A stretch of 64,000 nucleotides of DNA from Uliginosibacterium aquaticum (GCF_012972705.2 NZ_JABCSC020000001.1:1426001-1490000), one strand, 5' to 3'. Shown: positions 10,466 through 20,596, numbered from the stretch's first letter. The notes: generated from the letters alone by a model not told the origin. Translations and numbers: made by a program.

Positions 10466-10954
10466 ATGGGTGCAGTCAAAGATTTTTTCGGCAGCGTTGT
10501 TCTGCTTGAGCTCTTCAAGGGTATGGCCCTGACCGGGCGCCATCTTTTTGCGCGCAAGATCACGGTGCAGTATCCCGAAGAGAAAACGCCGCAGAGTCCG
10601 CGTTTCCGTGGTTTGCATGCTTTGCGCCGCTACCCCAACGGGGAAGAGCGCTGCATCGCCTGCAAGCTGTGTGAGGCTGTCTGTCCGGCGATGGCAATCA
10701 CCATCGAGTCGGCGCAGCGTGAGGATGGATCGCGCCGTACGACCCGTTACGACATCGATCTGACCAAGTGCATTTTCTGCGGTTTCTGTGAAGAGGCTTG
10801 TCCGGTTGATGCGATTGTTGAAACCCGGGTGCTGGAATACCACGGTGAAAAACGGGGTGACCTGTATTACACCAAGCAGATGCTGCTGGCTGTGGGGGAT
10901 CGCTTCGAGAAGCAGATCGCCGAAGATCGTGCTGCCGATGCCCAATATCGCTAA
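10466..10954 (+). CDS. nuoI: NADH-quinone oxidoreductase subunit I
   Basis: 162 aa ferredoxin-like subunit with two [4Fe-4S] clusters (N6a and N6b) between NuoG and NuoB. Both motifs are intact: [12 protein letters not shown] and [12 protein letters not shown]. The N-terminus carries an amphipathic membrane-associated helix region. It begins three bases after the nuoH stop. Confidence 0.96.
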   Translation: MGAVKDFFGSVVLLELFKGMALTGRHLFARKITVQYPEEKTPQSPRFRGLHALRRYPNGEERCIACKLCEAVCPAMAITIESAQREDGSRRTTRYDIDLTKCIFCGFCEEACPVDAIVETRVLEYHGEKRGDLYYTKQMLLAVGDRFEKQIAEDRAADAQYR

Positions 10955-10987
10955 GGCGAAAGTGCCACAGGCTTAATCGAGGAATTC

Positions 10988-11629
10988 ATGGATCTTTCCT
11001 TCCCGACAATCTGTTTTTACCTCTTCTCGGCGATTCTGGTCTTCGCCGGGTTGCGGGTCATCACTGCGCGCAACCCGGTGCATGCCGTGCTGCACCTGGT
11101 GCTTGCCTTTTTCACTTCGGGCATGATCTGGATGCTGATGCAGGCCGAGTTCCTGGCGATTGCCATCGTGCTGATCTACGTTGGCGCGGTGATGGTGCTC
11201 TTCCTGTTTGTCGTGATGATGCTGGACATCAACATCGACAAGATGCGCGAGGGTTTCTGGCGCTACCTTCCGGTAGGGCTGGTGGTGGCAGGCATCATGG
11301 TTGCCGAAATGGCGATGGTGCTTAATGGCCGCTACTTCAGCACCGAGGTCATTCCCGCGCCGGCGGAGCTTGACGCTGGAGTCAGCAATACGCAGGAACT
11401 CGCCCGTCTGATCTTCACTGATTACGCTTACCCCTTCGAGCTTGCTTCGCTGGTGCTGCTGGTCGCTATGATTGCAGCGGTGATGCTGACCTATCGTCGC
11501 CGCGAGAGCACACGTCATCTGGATCCCGCCAGGCAGATTGCCGTGAAGGCCCGCGACCGACTGGTGATCCACTCGATCGCCGCCGAGAAGGAAGAAGTAA
11601 ACCTTGGTTCTGGAGATTCCGACAAATGA
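10988..11629 (+). CDS. nuoJ: NADH-quinone oxidoreductase subunit J
   Basis: 213 aa membrane subunit with five predicted transmembrane helices; takes part in coupling quinone reduction to proton pumping. The conserved third-helix region [19 protein letters not shown] is present. GAGGA at 10979-10983 precedes the ATG. The stop overlaps nuoK by four bases. Confidence 0.95.
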   Translation: MDLSFPTICFYLFSAILVFAGLRVITARNPVHAVLHLVLAFFTSGMIWMLMQAEFLAIAIVLIYVGAVMVLFLFVVMMLDINIDKMREGFWRYLPVGLVVAGIMVAEMAMVLNGRYFSTEVIPAPAELDAGVSNTQELARLIFTDYAYPFELASLVLLVAMIAAVMLTYRRRESTRHLDPARQIAVKARDRLVIHSIAAEKEEVNLGSGDSDK

Positions 11630-11934
11630 TGGCGCCGCTTTCTCACGTCCTCATCCTCGGGGCAATCCTGTTTGCGATCAGCGTGGTGGGGATCTTCCTC
11701 AATCGAAAGAATCTCATCGTGCTGCTGATGGCCATCGAGTTGATGCTGTTGGCTGTGAATATGAATTTCGTGGCTTTTTCCAGCTATTACGGCGACGCCG
11801 CCGGGCAGATCTTCGTTTTCTTCATCCTGACCGTGGCTGCTGCTGAATCGGCTATCGGGCTGGCGATCCTGGTTGTGTTGTTCCGCAACCTGCGCTCGAT
11901 CCATGTGGATGACCTCGACAGCCTGAAGGGTTGA
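11626..11934 (+). CDS. nuoK: NADH-quinone oxidoreductase subunit K
   Basis: 102 aa membrane subunit with three transmembrane helices. The essential buried glutamates lie in [16 protein letters not shown] and in [15 protein letters not shown]. Length is typical. It overlaps nuoJ by four bases and is followed by nuoL after seven bases. Confidence 0.96.
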   Translation: MMAPLSHVLILGAILFAISVVGIFLNRKNLIVLLMAIELMLLAVNMNFVAFSSYYGDAAGQIFVFFILTVAAAESAIGLAILVVLFRNLRSIHVDDLDSLKG

Positions 11935-11941
11935 GCACCAG

Positions 11942-13966
11942 ATGAGCTCCATGCAGAAACTCTATCTTCTTGTTCCTCTGGCTCCGCTGGCAGGGGCGAT
12001 TCTTGCGGGATTGTTCGGCCGGATGATCGGCCGCACTGCTTCGCATGTGGTGACCATTCTGGGTGTGGCGACTGCTTTGATTGCGTCGTTCTTCATTTTT
12101 CAGGATGTCCAGGCTGGCAATACTTTCGAAGGCGCGCTGTATACTTGGGCTACTAGTGGTGGCATCAAGTTCGAGGTTGGTTTCTTGATTGACAGCCTGA
12201 CCGTGATGATGATGCTGGTGGTGACCTTCGTGTCGTTGATGGTGCACATCTACACGATCGGCTACATGAGCGAGGATCCCGGTTATCAGCGTTTCTTCAG
12301 CTACATCTCGCTGTTTACCTTCGCTATGTTGATGCTGGTGATGAGCAACAACTTCCTGCAGCTGTTTTTCGGCTGGGAAGCCGTGGGGCTCGTTTCCTAT
12401 CTGCTGATTGGTTTTTGGTACACCCGCCCGACTGCAATTTACGCCAACCTCAAGGCCTTTCTGGTGAACCGTGTGGGGGACTTCGGTTTCCTGCTGGGAA
12501 TCGGCCTGATCGCAGCCTTTGCCGGCACCCTGAATTACGCCGAAGTGTTCGCCAAGGCTCAGGATCTGCTGCAACTAACCGTGCCGAATACCGGCTGGCC
12601 GATGCTGACCGCTATCTGCATCTGTCTCTTCATCGGTGCCATGGGCAAGTCGGCTCAGGTTCCGCTGCATGTCTGGTTGCCGGATTCAATGGAAGGCCCG
12701 ACGCCGATTTCTGCCCTGATTCACGCGGCAACGATGGTGACCGCTGGCATCTTCATGGTGGCCCGCATGTCGCCGTTGTTCGAGCTGTCCGAAACCGCAC
12801 TCTCATTCGTGATGGTGATCGGCGCGACCACGGCCTTGTTCATGGGCTTTCTGGGCATTGTCCAGAACGACATCAAGCGCGTGGTGGCCTATTCCACGCT
12901 CTCACAACTGGGTTACATGACTGTTGCGCTCGGCGCCTCGGCTTATTCGGCGGCGGTGTTCCATCTGATGACCCATGCGTTCTTCAAGGCCCTGCTGTTC
13001 CTGGGGGCCGGCTCCGTGATTATTGGCATGCACCATGATCAGGACATGCGAAACATGGGCGGGCTGCGCAAGTACATGCCGATTACATGGCTGACTTCGC
13101 TGCTGGGATCTTTGGCGCTGATTGGCATGCCGCTGTTCTCCGGGTTTTATTCGAAGGATGCAATCATCGACGCGGTCCATCATTCCAGCATTCCAGGCGC
13201 TGGTTACGCGACTTTTTGCGTACTGGCAGGCGTCTTCGTGACTGCCTTCTATTCCTTCCGGATGTATTTCCTGGTCTTTCATGGCGAAGAGCGTTTTGGT
13301 CATGTCCATAATCATCACGGCGATCACGCAGACGAAGAACTGGCAGACGATCATCACCATGGGCTGGCCCCGGGTCAAAAGCCGCATGAGTCACCCTGGG
13401 TGGTTACGCTGCCGCTGATTATGCTGGCCATTCCTTCTGTCCTGATTGGTTTTGGGACCATTGAACCAATGCTTTTCGGCGACTGGTTCAAGGGCGTTAT
13501 CCACATTGCTCCGGCGCATGACACGCTTGCTGAGTTGCGCGAGTCCTTCCATGGCGGCTTTGGCATGGCCCTGCATGGGCTGAAGACTGCCCCGTTCTGG
13601 TTGGCTACGGGAGGGGTGTTTACTGCTTGGCTTTTGTATCTGAAATTTCCGCACATGCCAGCGCTGATTCAGAGGCGACTATCCTTTGTGCATCGTGTGC
13701 TGGAGAACAAGTACTACTTTGATCGCTTCAACGAGATCGTCTTTGCAGGTGGTGCGCGCTTGTTAGGGCGCAGTCTCTGGAAAGGGGGCGACCAGATGTT
13801 GATTGATGGTGTACTGGTCAATGGTTCTGCGGCTTGTGTCGGCTGGGTTTCGCGCCTCTCGCGCGTGATTCAGAGCGGTCTGGTTTATCAGTATGCTTTC
13901 TGGGTAATCATTGGCGTAGTGACCCTGCTTGTCCTGTGGTGGCCCATCTTGCGCCCCGAGTCGTGA
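11942..13966 (+). CDS. nuoL: NADH-quinone oxidoreductase subunit L
   Basis: 674 aa antiporter-like proton-pumping subunit with many transmembrane helices and a long C-terminal lateral helix. Conserved regions include FFGWEAVGLVSYLLIGFWY, the proton-channel lysine region GAMGKSAQVPLHVWLPD and EGPTPISALIHAATMV. A loop around residues 452-480 is rich in histidine and aspartate (HVHNHHGDHADEEL, DDHHHG), which may bind metal or simply be a solvent-exposed insertion. Follows nuoK directly in the operon. Confidence 0.95.
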   Translation: MSSMQKLYLLVPLAPLAGAILAGLFGRMIGRTASHVVTILGVATALIASFFIFQDVQAGNTFEGALYTWATSGGIKFEVGFLIDSLTVMMMLVVTFVSLMVHIYTIGYMSEDPGYQRFFSYISLFTFAMLMLVMSNNFLQLFFGWEAVGLVSYLLIGFWYTRPTAIYANLKAFLVNRVGDFGFLLGIGLIAAFAGTLNYAEVFAKAQDLLQLTVPNTGWPMLTAICICLFIGAMGKSAQVPLHVWLPDSMEGPTPISALIHAATMVTAGIFMVARMSPLFELSETALSFVMVIGATTALFMGFLGIVQNDIKRVVAYSTLSQLGYMTVALGASAYSAAVFHLMTHAFFKALLFLGAGSVIIGMHHDQDMRNMGGLRKYMPITWLTSLLGSLALIGMPLFSGFYSKDAIIDAVHHSSIPGAGYATFCVLAGVFVTAFYSFRMYFLVFHGEERFGHVHNHHGDHADEELADDHHHGLAPGQKPHESPWVVTLPLIMLAIPSVLIGFGTIEPMLFGDWFKGVIHIAPAHDTLAELRESFHGGFGMALHGLKTAPFWLATGGVFTAWLLYLKFPHMPALIQRRLSFVHRVLENKYYFDRFNEIVFAGGARLLGRSLWKGGDQMLIDGVLVNGSAACVGWVSRLSRVIQSGLVYQYAFWVIIGVVTLLVLWWPILRPES

Positions 13967-14002
13967 AAGCCTGACGCTTAAAAGAATCCACGGATATATC
14001 TG

Positions 14003-15481
14003 ATGACCATTCCTTATCTCAGCCTCTCGATCTGGATTCCGATCTTTGGCGGACTGTTGACCCTGTTTGCCGGAGCGGATCGCAATGCTCCGGTAGCACG
14101 TGCCATGGGCTTGATCTTTGCATTGGCCGGTTTCTTCGTAACCTTGCCGTTATATGCGGGGTTTGATGCGTCCAGTAGCGCGATGCAGTTCGTTGAATTT
14201 CGCAACTGGATTGTTTATTTCAATGCGCACTATTCGTTGGGTGTGGACGGCATCTCAATGCCCTTCATCGTGCTCAACAGCTTCATCACTGTGATCGTGG
14301 TGATAGCCTGTTGGGAGGTGGTCCAGGTCAAGGTGGCGCAGTACATCGCTGCTTTCCTGATCATGTCCGGCCTTATGAATGGCATCTTTGCTGCTCAGGA
14401 TGGCTTGTTGTTTTACGTCTTCTTCGAAGCGTCGCTGATTCCTTTGTATCTGGCGATCGGCATCTGGGGTGGTCCCAATCGCGTATATGCAGCCATCAAG
14501 TTCTTTCTCTACACGCTGCTTGGCTCCTTGTTGATGCTGCTGGCCTTCATTTATCTATTTATGGAGTCTCGTGGTAGTTTTGAACTGGCTGACTGGCACG
14601 CCCTTAAGCTTGGAATGCAGGCTCAATCTTGGATTTTCTGGGCTTTCCTCGCTTCTTTTGCAGTGAAAGTGCCGATGTGGCCTGTACATACCTGGCTACC
14701 TGATGCACACGTAGAGGCGCCTACCGGTGGTTCCGTAGTGCTGGCTGCCATTGCGCTGAAGCTTGGTGCTTATGGTTTCCTGCGTTTTTCCTTGCCGATC
14801 GTGCCAGATGCATCGCAGGTGATGGCCCCGCTAATCATTACTCTGTCGCTGATCGCTGTGATTTATATCGGCTTTGTAGCAATCGTGCAGGCGGATATGA
14901 AGAAACTGGTTGCCTACTCCTCGATCTCTCATATGGGTTTCGTGACACTAGGTTTCTTCATGTTCAATCCGCTTGGCATGGAAGGCGCATTAGTGCAGAT
15001 GATTTCGCACGGGTTTGTTTCGGCAGCCATGTTCCTTTGCATCGGTGTGCTGTATGACCGCATGCACAGTCGTGAGATCGCTGATTATGGCGGCGTCGTG
15101 AACTCCATGCCCAAATTTTCTGCGCTCTTCATGCTGTTCTCCATGGCGAATGCGGGCTTGCCTGCAACCAGCGGTTTTGTGGGCGAGTTCATGGTGATTC
15201 TTGGTGCTGTGAAATTCAATTTCTGGGTGGGTTTCGCGGCAGCTAGCACGCTGATTCTTGGTGCGGCCTATACCCTCTGGATGTATAAGCGTGTCGTATT
15301 CGGTGCGGTGGGCAACCCCCATGTGGCCGAACTTACAGACATTAACAAGCGCGAGGGCCTAATGCTCGCCGTGCTGGCGATCTGCGTACTGGTGATGGGC
15401 CTTTATCCCTTCCCGGTCACGGAGATCATGCATGTTTCCGTGGCAGACCTGCTAAAGCACGTTGCCGCTGGAAAACTGTGA
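14003..15481 (+). CDS. nuoM: NADH-quinone oxidoreductase subunit M
   Basis: 492 aa antiporter-like proton-pumping subunit. Conserved features are the helix with FYVFFEASLIPLYLAIGIWGG containing the key glutamate, KVPMWPVHTWLPDAHVEAPT with the channel lysine, and IVQADMKKLVAYSSISHMGF. Third-position A/T use rises from here to about 21 kb compared with the earlier nuo genes. Confidence 0.95.
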   Translation: MTIPYLSLSIWIPIFGGLLTLFAGADRNAPVARAMGLIFALAGFFVTLPLYAGFDASSSAMQFVEFRNWIVYFNAHYSLGVDGISMPFIVLNSFITVIVVIACWEVVQVKVAQYIAAFLIMSGLMNGIFAAQDGLLFYVFFEASLIPLYLAIGIWGGPNRVYAAIKFFLYTLLGSLLMLLAFIYLFMESRGSFELADWHALKLGMQAQSWIFWAFLASFAVKVPMWPVHTWLPDAHVEAPTGGSVVLAAIALKLGAYGFLRFSLPIVPDASQVMAPLIITLSLIAVIYIGFVAIVQADMKKLVAYSSISHMGFVTLGFFMFNPLGMEGALVQMISHGFVSAAMFLCIGVLYDRMHSREIADYGGVVNSMPKFSALFMLFSMANAGLPATSGFVGEFMVILGAVKFNFWVGFAAASTLILGAAYTLWMYKRVVFGAVGNPHVAELTDINKREGLMLAVLAICVLVMGLYPFPVTEIMHVSVADLLKHVAAGKL

Positions 15482-15513
15482 GCAAACTGGATTAGGCGAA
15501 TTCGCACAGGCGC

Positions 15514-16974
15514 ATGATGGACTTTCAAATTCCGAATTTCGTACCACTCATTCCTGAACTCATCTTGGCCGGGATGGGTTTGGTCATCCTGCTGGCAGTT
15601 GCTTTTTCTCGCTGCTATGCGAACACGATTGCCTACTATCTGACCCAGGCTTCCTTGATCTCAGCCATGGCTGGTGTCGTGATGGTGAGTTCTGAACTGG
15701 ATGTCACTTTTGGCCAGATGTATCTCTACTCGCCTCTGGGGGATTTGCTTAAGCTGGCTACCTGTGTTGCCGTGGGACTTGGTCTGCTTTACGGCCGTCG
15801 CTACATGCAAGATCGCAAGATCGAATCTGGCGAATATTATCTGCTGGTTCTATTTGCCACACTTGGCGTGATGGTTTTGATCTCTGCGGGCAGCCTGCTG
15901 ACTGTGTATGTTGGTCTTGAAATGCTCTCTTTGAGTTCGTATGCGTTGGTGGCCGTGAATCGGGACTCGGTGCGTTCCACCGAGGCCGCGATGAAGTACT
16001 TTGTTCTTGGTGCTTTGGCTTCCGGTTTGCTCCTGTATGGGATGTCCATGGTGTACGGCGCCACTCAGTCGCTGGGTTTGATCGAAATTGGTCGAGCACT
16101 GTTCGAGCAGCAAGCTGCAAATCGCACTATTTTGCTGTTTGGCTTAGTGTTTCTGGTTGCAGGCGTCTCCTTCAAACTCGGTGTGGTCCCTTTCCATATG
16201 TGGATGCCTGACGTTTATGAGGGGGCGCCCACGCCGGTCACCCAGTTCATCGCAACCGCCTCAAAAATCGCGGCCTTTGCAATGGCATGCCGTTTGTTCG
16301 CTTTTGGTTTATGGGACCTGATGGACCATTGGAAACAGATGCTTTTGATTGTGGGCATTGCTTCGATCGTGTTGGGTAACATCGCCGCGATTGCACAGAC
16401 CAACATCAAGCGCATGCTGGCTTATTCAGGCATTTCTCATATGGGCTTCATGTTGTTGGGGTTCGTCTCGTCGACTACAGCCAACCCTCATCATGCTTAC
16501 GCTTCTTCACTGTTCTATGTTTTGACCTATGCACTGACTACGCTTGCGGCTTTCGGCATCATCAATCTGATGTCTCGGGCAGGTTTTGAATCTGAAAATC
16601 TCGAAGATCTGCGAGGTCTCAATAAGCGAAGTAGTTGGTGGGCGGCCATGATGGCGGTCGTGATGTTCTCGATGGCAGGCATTCCTTTTTTTGTGGGTTT
16701 CTTTGCCAAATTCTTCGTGCTTCAGGCTTTCTGGCAGGCCGGCTACGCCGTGCTGGCAGTCGTGGCTGTGCTAATGTCTTTGATCGGTGCTTACTACTAT
16801 TTGCGCGTTGTTAAGATCATGTTCTTTGACGAGCCTACGATTACGGACGCTTTGCCGGCGACTCGTTTTACCCGCATCGTACTGTCAGGTAATGTTTTGA
16901 TGCTTGCTGCCTTGGGGCTCTTTCCCAGCTTGCTGATGCAAATTTGCGTGGTGGTGATGCAGGCCTCGCTCTGA
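15514..16974 (+). CDS. nuoN: NADH-quinone oxidoreductase subunit N
   Basis: 486 aa antiporter-like proton-pumping subunit, last gene of the nuo operon. It shows YVGLEMLSLSSYALVAVNRD, the channel region SFKLGVVPFHMWMPDVYEGAP and AQTNIKRMLAYSGISHMGFM. Tandem ATGs at 15514 and 15517 are equally possible. The gene is followed 18 bases later by a strong terminator. The small DUF2818-type gene that often follows nuoN in Burkholderiales is not present. Confidence 0.95.
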   Translation: MMDFQIPNFVPLIPELILAGMGLVILLAVAFSRCYANTIAYYLTQASLISAMAGVVMVSSELDVTFGQMYLYSPLGDLLKLATCVAVGLGLLYGRRYMQDRKIESGEYYLLVLFATLGVMVLISAGSLLTVYVGLEMLSLSSYALVAVNRDSVRSTEAAMKYFVLGALASGLLLYGMSMVYGATQSLGLIEIGRALFEQQAANRTILLFGLVFLVAGVSFKLGVVPFHMWMPDVYEGAPTPVTQFIATASKIAAFAMACRLFAFGLWDLMDHWKQMLLIVGIASIVLGNIAAIAQTNIKRMLAYSGISHMGFMLLGFVSSTTANPHHAYASSLFYVLTYALTTLAAFGIINLMSRAGFESENLEDLRGLNKRSSWWAAMMAVVMFSMAGIPFFVGFFAKFFVLQAFWQAGYAVLAVVAVLMSLIGAYYYLRVVKIMFFDEPTITDALPATRFTRIVLSGNVLMLAALGLFPSLLMQICVVVMQASL

Positions 16975-16991
16975 TCACTGAGGCTCAAGTC

Positions 16992-17025
16992 AAAAAGCCA
17001 GCTTTTCGCTGGCTTTTTCTTTTTT
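16992..17025 (+). terminator. Rho-independent terminator of the nuo operon
   Basis: Perfect stem AAAAAGCCAGC (16992-17002) / GCTGGCTTTTT (17008-17018) with loop TTTTC, followed by CTTTTTT. It ends the 14-gene nuo transcript just before the NUDIX gene. Confidence 0.88.
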
Positions 17026-17045
17026 GGTCGTTTGGAGCACTGAGA

Positions 17046-17576
17046 ATGGATTTGACGGAACGATTGATTGAGGGTGGGCGGGTCTTTGAGGGGAAGCTAC
17101 TTGAGGTGCGTAGGGACCGGGTTGCATTACCTGATGGGGGAGAGGCTCTGCGTGAATATGTGCAGCATCCTGGTGCTTGCGTGGTCATAGCGGAAGTCCG
17201 GCCGGGGGTTCTGATTTTTGAGCGGCAGTTTCGTTATCCCGTGGGGCAGGTTTTTATTGAAATGCCCGCAGGCAAGATTGATCAGACAGACTCTTTGCTA
17301 GGGTGCGCGCAACGCGAATTACTGGAGGAAACGGGTTATAGCGCTAGTAGTTGGCAGCATGTAGGGCGAATGCATAACTGCATTGGCTACTCGAATGAAA
17401 AAATAGAGATTTTTCTGGCTCGTGAGTTGTTACCGGGTAAGCCGGAGCTTGATGAAGGTGAGTTTGTTGAGGTATTTGAAATGTCTCTGGATGAAGCTGA
17501 ACAGGCCGTGCTAGACGGCCGTATCACGGACGCAAAAACAATTACCTGCCTCTTCTGGGCCCGACGCCTTCTTTAG
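17046..17576 (+). CDS. NUDIX hydrolase, ADP-ribose pyrophosphatase-like
   Basis: 176 aa cytoplasmic protein of the NudF/ADP-ribose pyrophosphatase type, which probably hydrolyses ADP-ribose or related nucleotide sugars. The NUDIX box begins at MPAGKIDQT and ends with RELLEETGY. The spacing is canonical, but the first acidic position (usually Glu five residues after the Gly) is Asp here. The catalytic core R-E-x2-E-E-x-G is intact. ATG 17046 gives the typical N-terminus. The upstream in-frame codon at 16944 lies in nuoN and before the terminator, so I excluded it. Confidence 0.88.
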   Translation: MDLTERLIEGGRVFEGKLLEVRRDRVALPDGGEALREYVQHPGACVVIAEVRPGVLIFERQFRYPVGQVFIEMPAGKIDQTDSLLGCAQRELLEETGYSASSWQHVGRMHNCIGYSNEKIEIFLARELLPGKPELDEGEFVEVFEMSLDEAEQAVLDGRITDAKTITCLFWARRLL

Positions 17577-17677
17577 CCCTGATGGACAAACAGGCAGTGT
17601 GCGGATTCAACTGATTGAATCACTCTTTCACAGGGTGTAGGGTGGCTTGTCATCACTCCGGTACGAGGGACACGGAC

Positions 17678-19726
17678 ATGCCAGATACACAGGACATTCG
17701 CACTTTGGCTCTCCTCGGGCATTCAGGATCCGGTAAAACTACCCTTATCGAGCAACTCTTGACGCTGGCTGGGGCCATCCCCCAAGCGGGAAGCGTTGAA
17801 AAGGGGACGACTGTCTGCGATTACGACCCGCTAGAAAAAGAGCATCAACACACAGCCAAGCTTGCTCTTGCGCAGCTCGATCAAGGCGAGGTGAGGGTTC
17901 AGTTGCTCGATACGCCGGGTTTTCCTGATTTTGCTGGTCAGGCGATGGCTGCACTGGACGCCACAGAAACAGTCGTGACCGTCATTAATCCTCAGAACGG
18001 CATCGAGATCAGCGCCTCGCGCGCCATGCTATGGGCCCAGACGCGCAAATTGTGTCGAGTTGTCGTAGTCAATCGTATTGATACTGAACGTCTTGATTTG
18101 CCTGGCTTGATAGAAGACCTGCAGTCAGCATTTGGTCGTGAGTGTTTGCCGATCAATTTACCGGCTGATGGTGGTCGCAGGGTTGTTGATTGTTTTTTCA
18201 GTTTCGCTGGAGACGTAACCGATTTCTCAAGTGTCAGCGAAGCACATCAAGCGATCATCGAGCAGATAGTGGAGGTTGACGAAGGCTTGACTGAGCGTTA
18301 CCTGAATGGCGAAGAAATAGCCCCTGAAATTCTACATGATGCATTCGAACAAGCATTGAGAGATGCACATTTGATTCCTGTCCTGTTCACCTCTGCGCGT
18401 AGCGGAGCAGGGTTAAAAGCATTTCTGGATTTTGTTGTGCGTTTGGCTCCCAGTCCGTTTGAAGGGAATCCTCCCCTTTTTGAGAGATGGCCTAATGGAA
18501 ATTCGGAGCTTGCCCAGCCTTTGCGTGCGTCCCACTCGCCAGTTGAACATGTAATTGCACATGTTTTCAAAGTCGAAGTCGATCCTTACATGGGCAAAAT
18601 AGCCTGTCTGCGCATTCTCCAGGGGACGATTACACCGGAGAGCCTGCTGTATGTCGGAGATGGACGAAAGCCTTTCAAGGTGACTCATCTACATCGGGTG
18701 CAGGGCAAGCAACTGCTTTCTATAGCAGAGGCAGGGCCGGGAGAAATCTGTGCCATTACCAAGCTGGATGAGTTGTTCTTTGGTGCGGTTTTGCATGATG
18801 CGCCTGAAGACGCATTGATTCATTTCAAGCCCTTGCCTTTACCTCATGCTGTGTATGGACTTGCTGTGCGTGTGAAACGGCGAGGGGAGGAACAAAAACT
18901 GGCGGAGGTTCTGCATCGCCTTGCTGTTGAGGACCCTGGCTTGCAAGTCGAGAGTGATCCTACAACACATGAAGTTGTTATTCGCGGGCTAGGCGAATTG
19001 CATCTTGGGAGGGTGCTTGAGCGTATGAATTCGCAATACAAACTTGAGGTGGAGTCTCATCCCCCGACTATTCCGTATCGAGAAACGATAACCCATGGTG
19101 CCGAGGGGCATCATCGACACAAAAAACAAAGTGGCGGTGCTGGTCAGTTTGGCGAGGTGTTTCTGAGAGTCCTGCCGCTAGGTCGTGGTGAAGGATTTCG
19201 TTTTAAAGATGAGGTTAAGGGGGGGGCGATTCCTGGGGCTTTCATTCCAGCTGTAGAGAAGGGGGTGCGTGCCGTGTTGGAGTCAGGGGCCATTGCTGGA
19301 TTTCCGGTTCAAGATATTGAAGTCACCGTTTATGACGGAAAAACCCACCCAGTGGATGGGAAGGAAATAGCCTTCGTGACTGCCGGGCGGAAGGCTTTTC
19401 TGGATGCAATGAAAAATGCACGCCCGGTTGTGCTTGAGCCCTTGGTTAATCTGGAGATTCTCGCGCCGGATTATACCTATGGGGATATTTCTGGAGAGAT
19501 TTCCGCAAGGCGCGGACAGGTGACCAATACAGGAAACGCTCGTGCTGGAATGGTCGCCATCAACGCGCGAGCACCACTTTCTGAGTTGTCAGATTTTCAG
19601 GGGCGGCTAAAGGCTCTCACAGGCGGCCAGGGGAGTTACACGCTGGCCATGTCCGATTATGAAACGGCACCACCAGCCGTGCAGCAACAACTGATGGCTG
19701 CGTTTAAGCCAGGAGAGGAAGACTGA
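17678..19726 (+). CDS. Elongation factor G-like GTPase (EF-G2 type)
   Basis: 682 aa paralogue of translation elongation factor G. G1 is GHSGSGKT (about residues 14-21), G3 is DTPGFPDF and G4 is NRID rather than the usual NKxD. The RGIT-type switch sequence expected between G1 and G3 is not recognisable. Domains II to V follow, including HRHKKQSGGAGQFGEV (domain IV start) and FVTAGRKAFLDAMKNARPVVLEPL (domain V). This fits the EF-G-like family whose role is not translocation proper and is poorly defined. ATG 17678 has GAGGGA at 17665-17670; a TTG at 17615 is less likely. The gene is more AT-rich than its surroundings. Confidence 0.85.
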   Translation: MPDTQDIRTLALLGHSGSGKTTLIEQLLTLAGAIPQAGSVEKGTTVCDYDPLEKEHQHTAKLALAQLDQGEVRVQLLDTPGFPDFAGQAMAALDATETVVTVINPQNGIEISASRAMLWAQTRKLCRVVVVNRIDTERLDLPGLIEDLQSAFGRECLPINLPADGGRRVVDCFFSFAGDVTDFSSVSEAHQAIIEQIVEVDEGLTERYLNGEEIAPEILHDAFEQALRDAHLIPVLFTSARSGAGLKAFLDFVVRLAPSPFEGNPPLFERWPNGNSELAQPLRASHSPVEHVIAHVFKVEVDPYMGKIACLRILQGTITPESLLYVGDGRKPFKVTHLHRVQGKQLLSIAEAGPGEICAITKLDELFFGAVLHDAPEDALIHFKPLPLPHAVYGLAVRVKRRGEEQKLAEVLHRLAVEDPGLQVESDPTTHEVVIRGLGELHLGRVLERMNSQYKLEVESHPPTIPYRETITHGAEGHHRHKKQSGGAGQFGEVFLRVLPLGRGEGFRFKDEVKGGAIPGAFIPAVEKGVRAVLESGAIAGFPVQDIEVTVYDGKTHPVDGKEIAFVTAGRKAFLDAMKNARPVVLEPLVNLEILAPDYTYGDISGEISARRGQVTNTGNARAGMVAINARAPLSELSDFQGRLKALTGGQGSYTLAMSDYETAPPAVQQQLMAAFKPGEED

Positions 19727-19775
19727 TTTTGGGGTTTAGATTGAAAAAACGATTAAGAGTTGGGGCGTTTCAATC

Positions 19776-20495
19776 TTAGATTGGGCGTTGCGCACGCATC
19801 AGATAATTTACATCCGTATCTCTGCCTAGCGAATATATCTTGCTGAAAGGGTTGTAGGTCATCCCTATCAGTTCCTGTGCGTCAAGCCCGGCAGTGCGAA
19901 GATGCTCGGACAGCTCTGACGGTTTGATGAACTTTGCGTAATCGTGTGTGCCGCGTGGCAGCATGTTTAGAACGTATTCTGCGCCGATTACAGCGAACAG
20001 GTAGGCCTTGAAATTTCTGTTCAGTGTTGACAGAAAGACGTGCCCTCCTGGTTTGACCAGTTTAGCGCAAGCTCGCACGATACTGGCAGGATCTGGGACA
20101 TGCTCCAGCATTTCCATGCAGGTGACTATATCGAAACTGTCTGGCTGCTCGGTTGCCAGTGCTTCGGCTGACACTTTATGGTAATCGACCTGCTGTCCGC
20201 TCTCGAACAGATGTAAGCGAGCTACTGACAGAGCCTTGTCTGAAAGATCAATGCCGACAACTTTGGCGCCGCGTCCAGCCATGCTTTCGGCCAAAATCCC
20301 GCCGCCACAACCAATGTCCAGTACGCTCTTCCCCTTGAGCGAAGAGTGTTGGTCTATCCATTCCAGGCGCAGGGGGTTTATTTCGTGCAGCGGGCGAAAT
20401 TCGGAGTTCGGATCCCACCAGCGATGGGCGAGCTCGCTGAATTTGGCGAGTTCTTTTTCGTCGGCGTTAGGGCTCATGGTCTGTACTTTGGGCAT
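19776..20495 (-). CDS. ubiG: Ubiquinone biosynthesis O-methyltransferase UbiG
   Basis: 239 aa SAM-dependent methyltransferase that performs both O-methylations in ubiquinone synthesis. Motif I is [13 protein letters not shown], the N-terminal [20 protein letters not shown] and INPLRLEWI are characteristic of UbiG, and [12 protein letters not shown] is motif II/III. The start at 20495 adds six residues before the alternative ATG at 20477; neither has a clear Shine-Dalgarno. It lies downstream of the OmpA-family gene on the same strand, a common betaproteobacterial neighbourhood. A 9-bp imperfect inverted repeat near 19738-19776 may end transcription from both sides. Confidence 0.93.
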   Translation of the reverse strand: MPKVQTMSPNADEKELAKFSELAHRWWDPNSEFRPLHEINPLRLEWIDQHSSLKGKSVLDIGCGGGILAESMAGRGAKVVGIDLSDKALSVARLHLFESGQQVDYHKVSAEALATEQPDSFDIVTCMEMLEHVPDPASIVRACAKLVKPGGHVFLSTLNRNFKAYLFAVIGAEYVLNMLPRGTHDYAKFIKPSELSEHLRTAGLDAQELIGMTYNPFSKIYSLGRDTDVNYLMRAQRPI

Positions 20496-20596
20496 TAAAG
20501 GATAGTAACGAGAACGTCAGTGAGATGTGCTTATTTTCTATTTTAAGAAAGAAGGGGGTGAGATGTTTGGCTTTTATGACATGGATGCTGAAAATA

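Noticed and set aside
9218-10945. 575-codon minus-strand frame opposite nuoH and nuoI
   Set aside because: It crosses two certain genes and is rich in His, Gln and Arg in a way typical of antisense frames.
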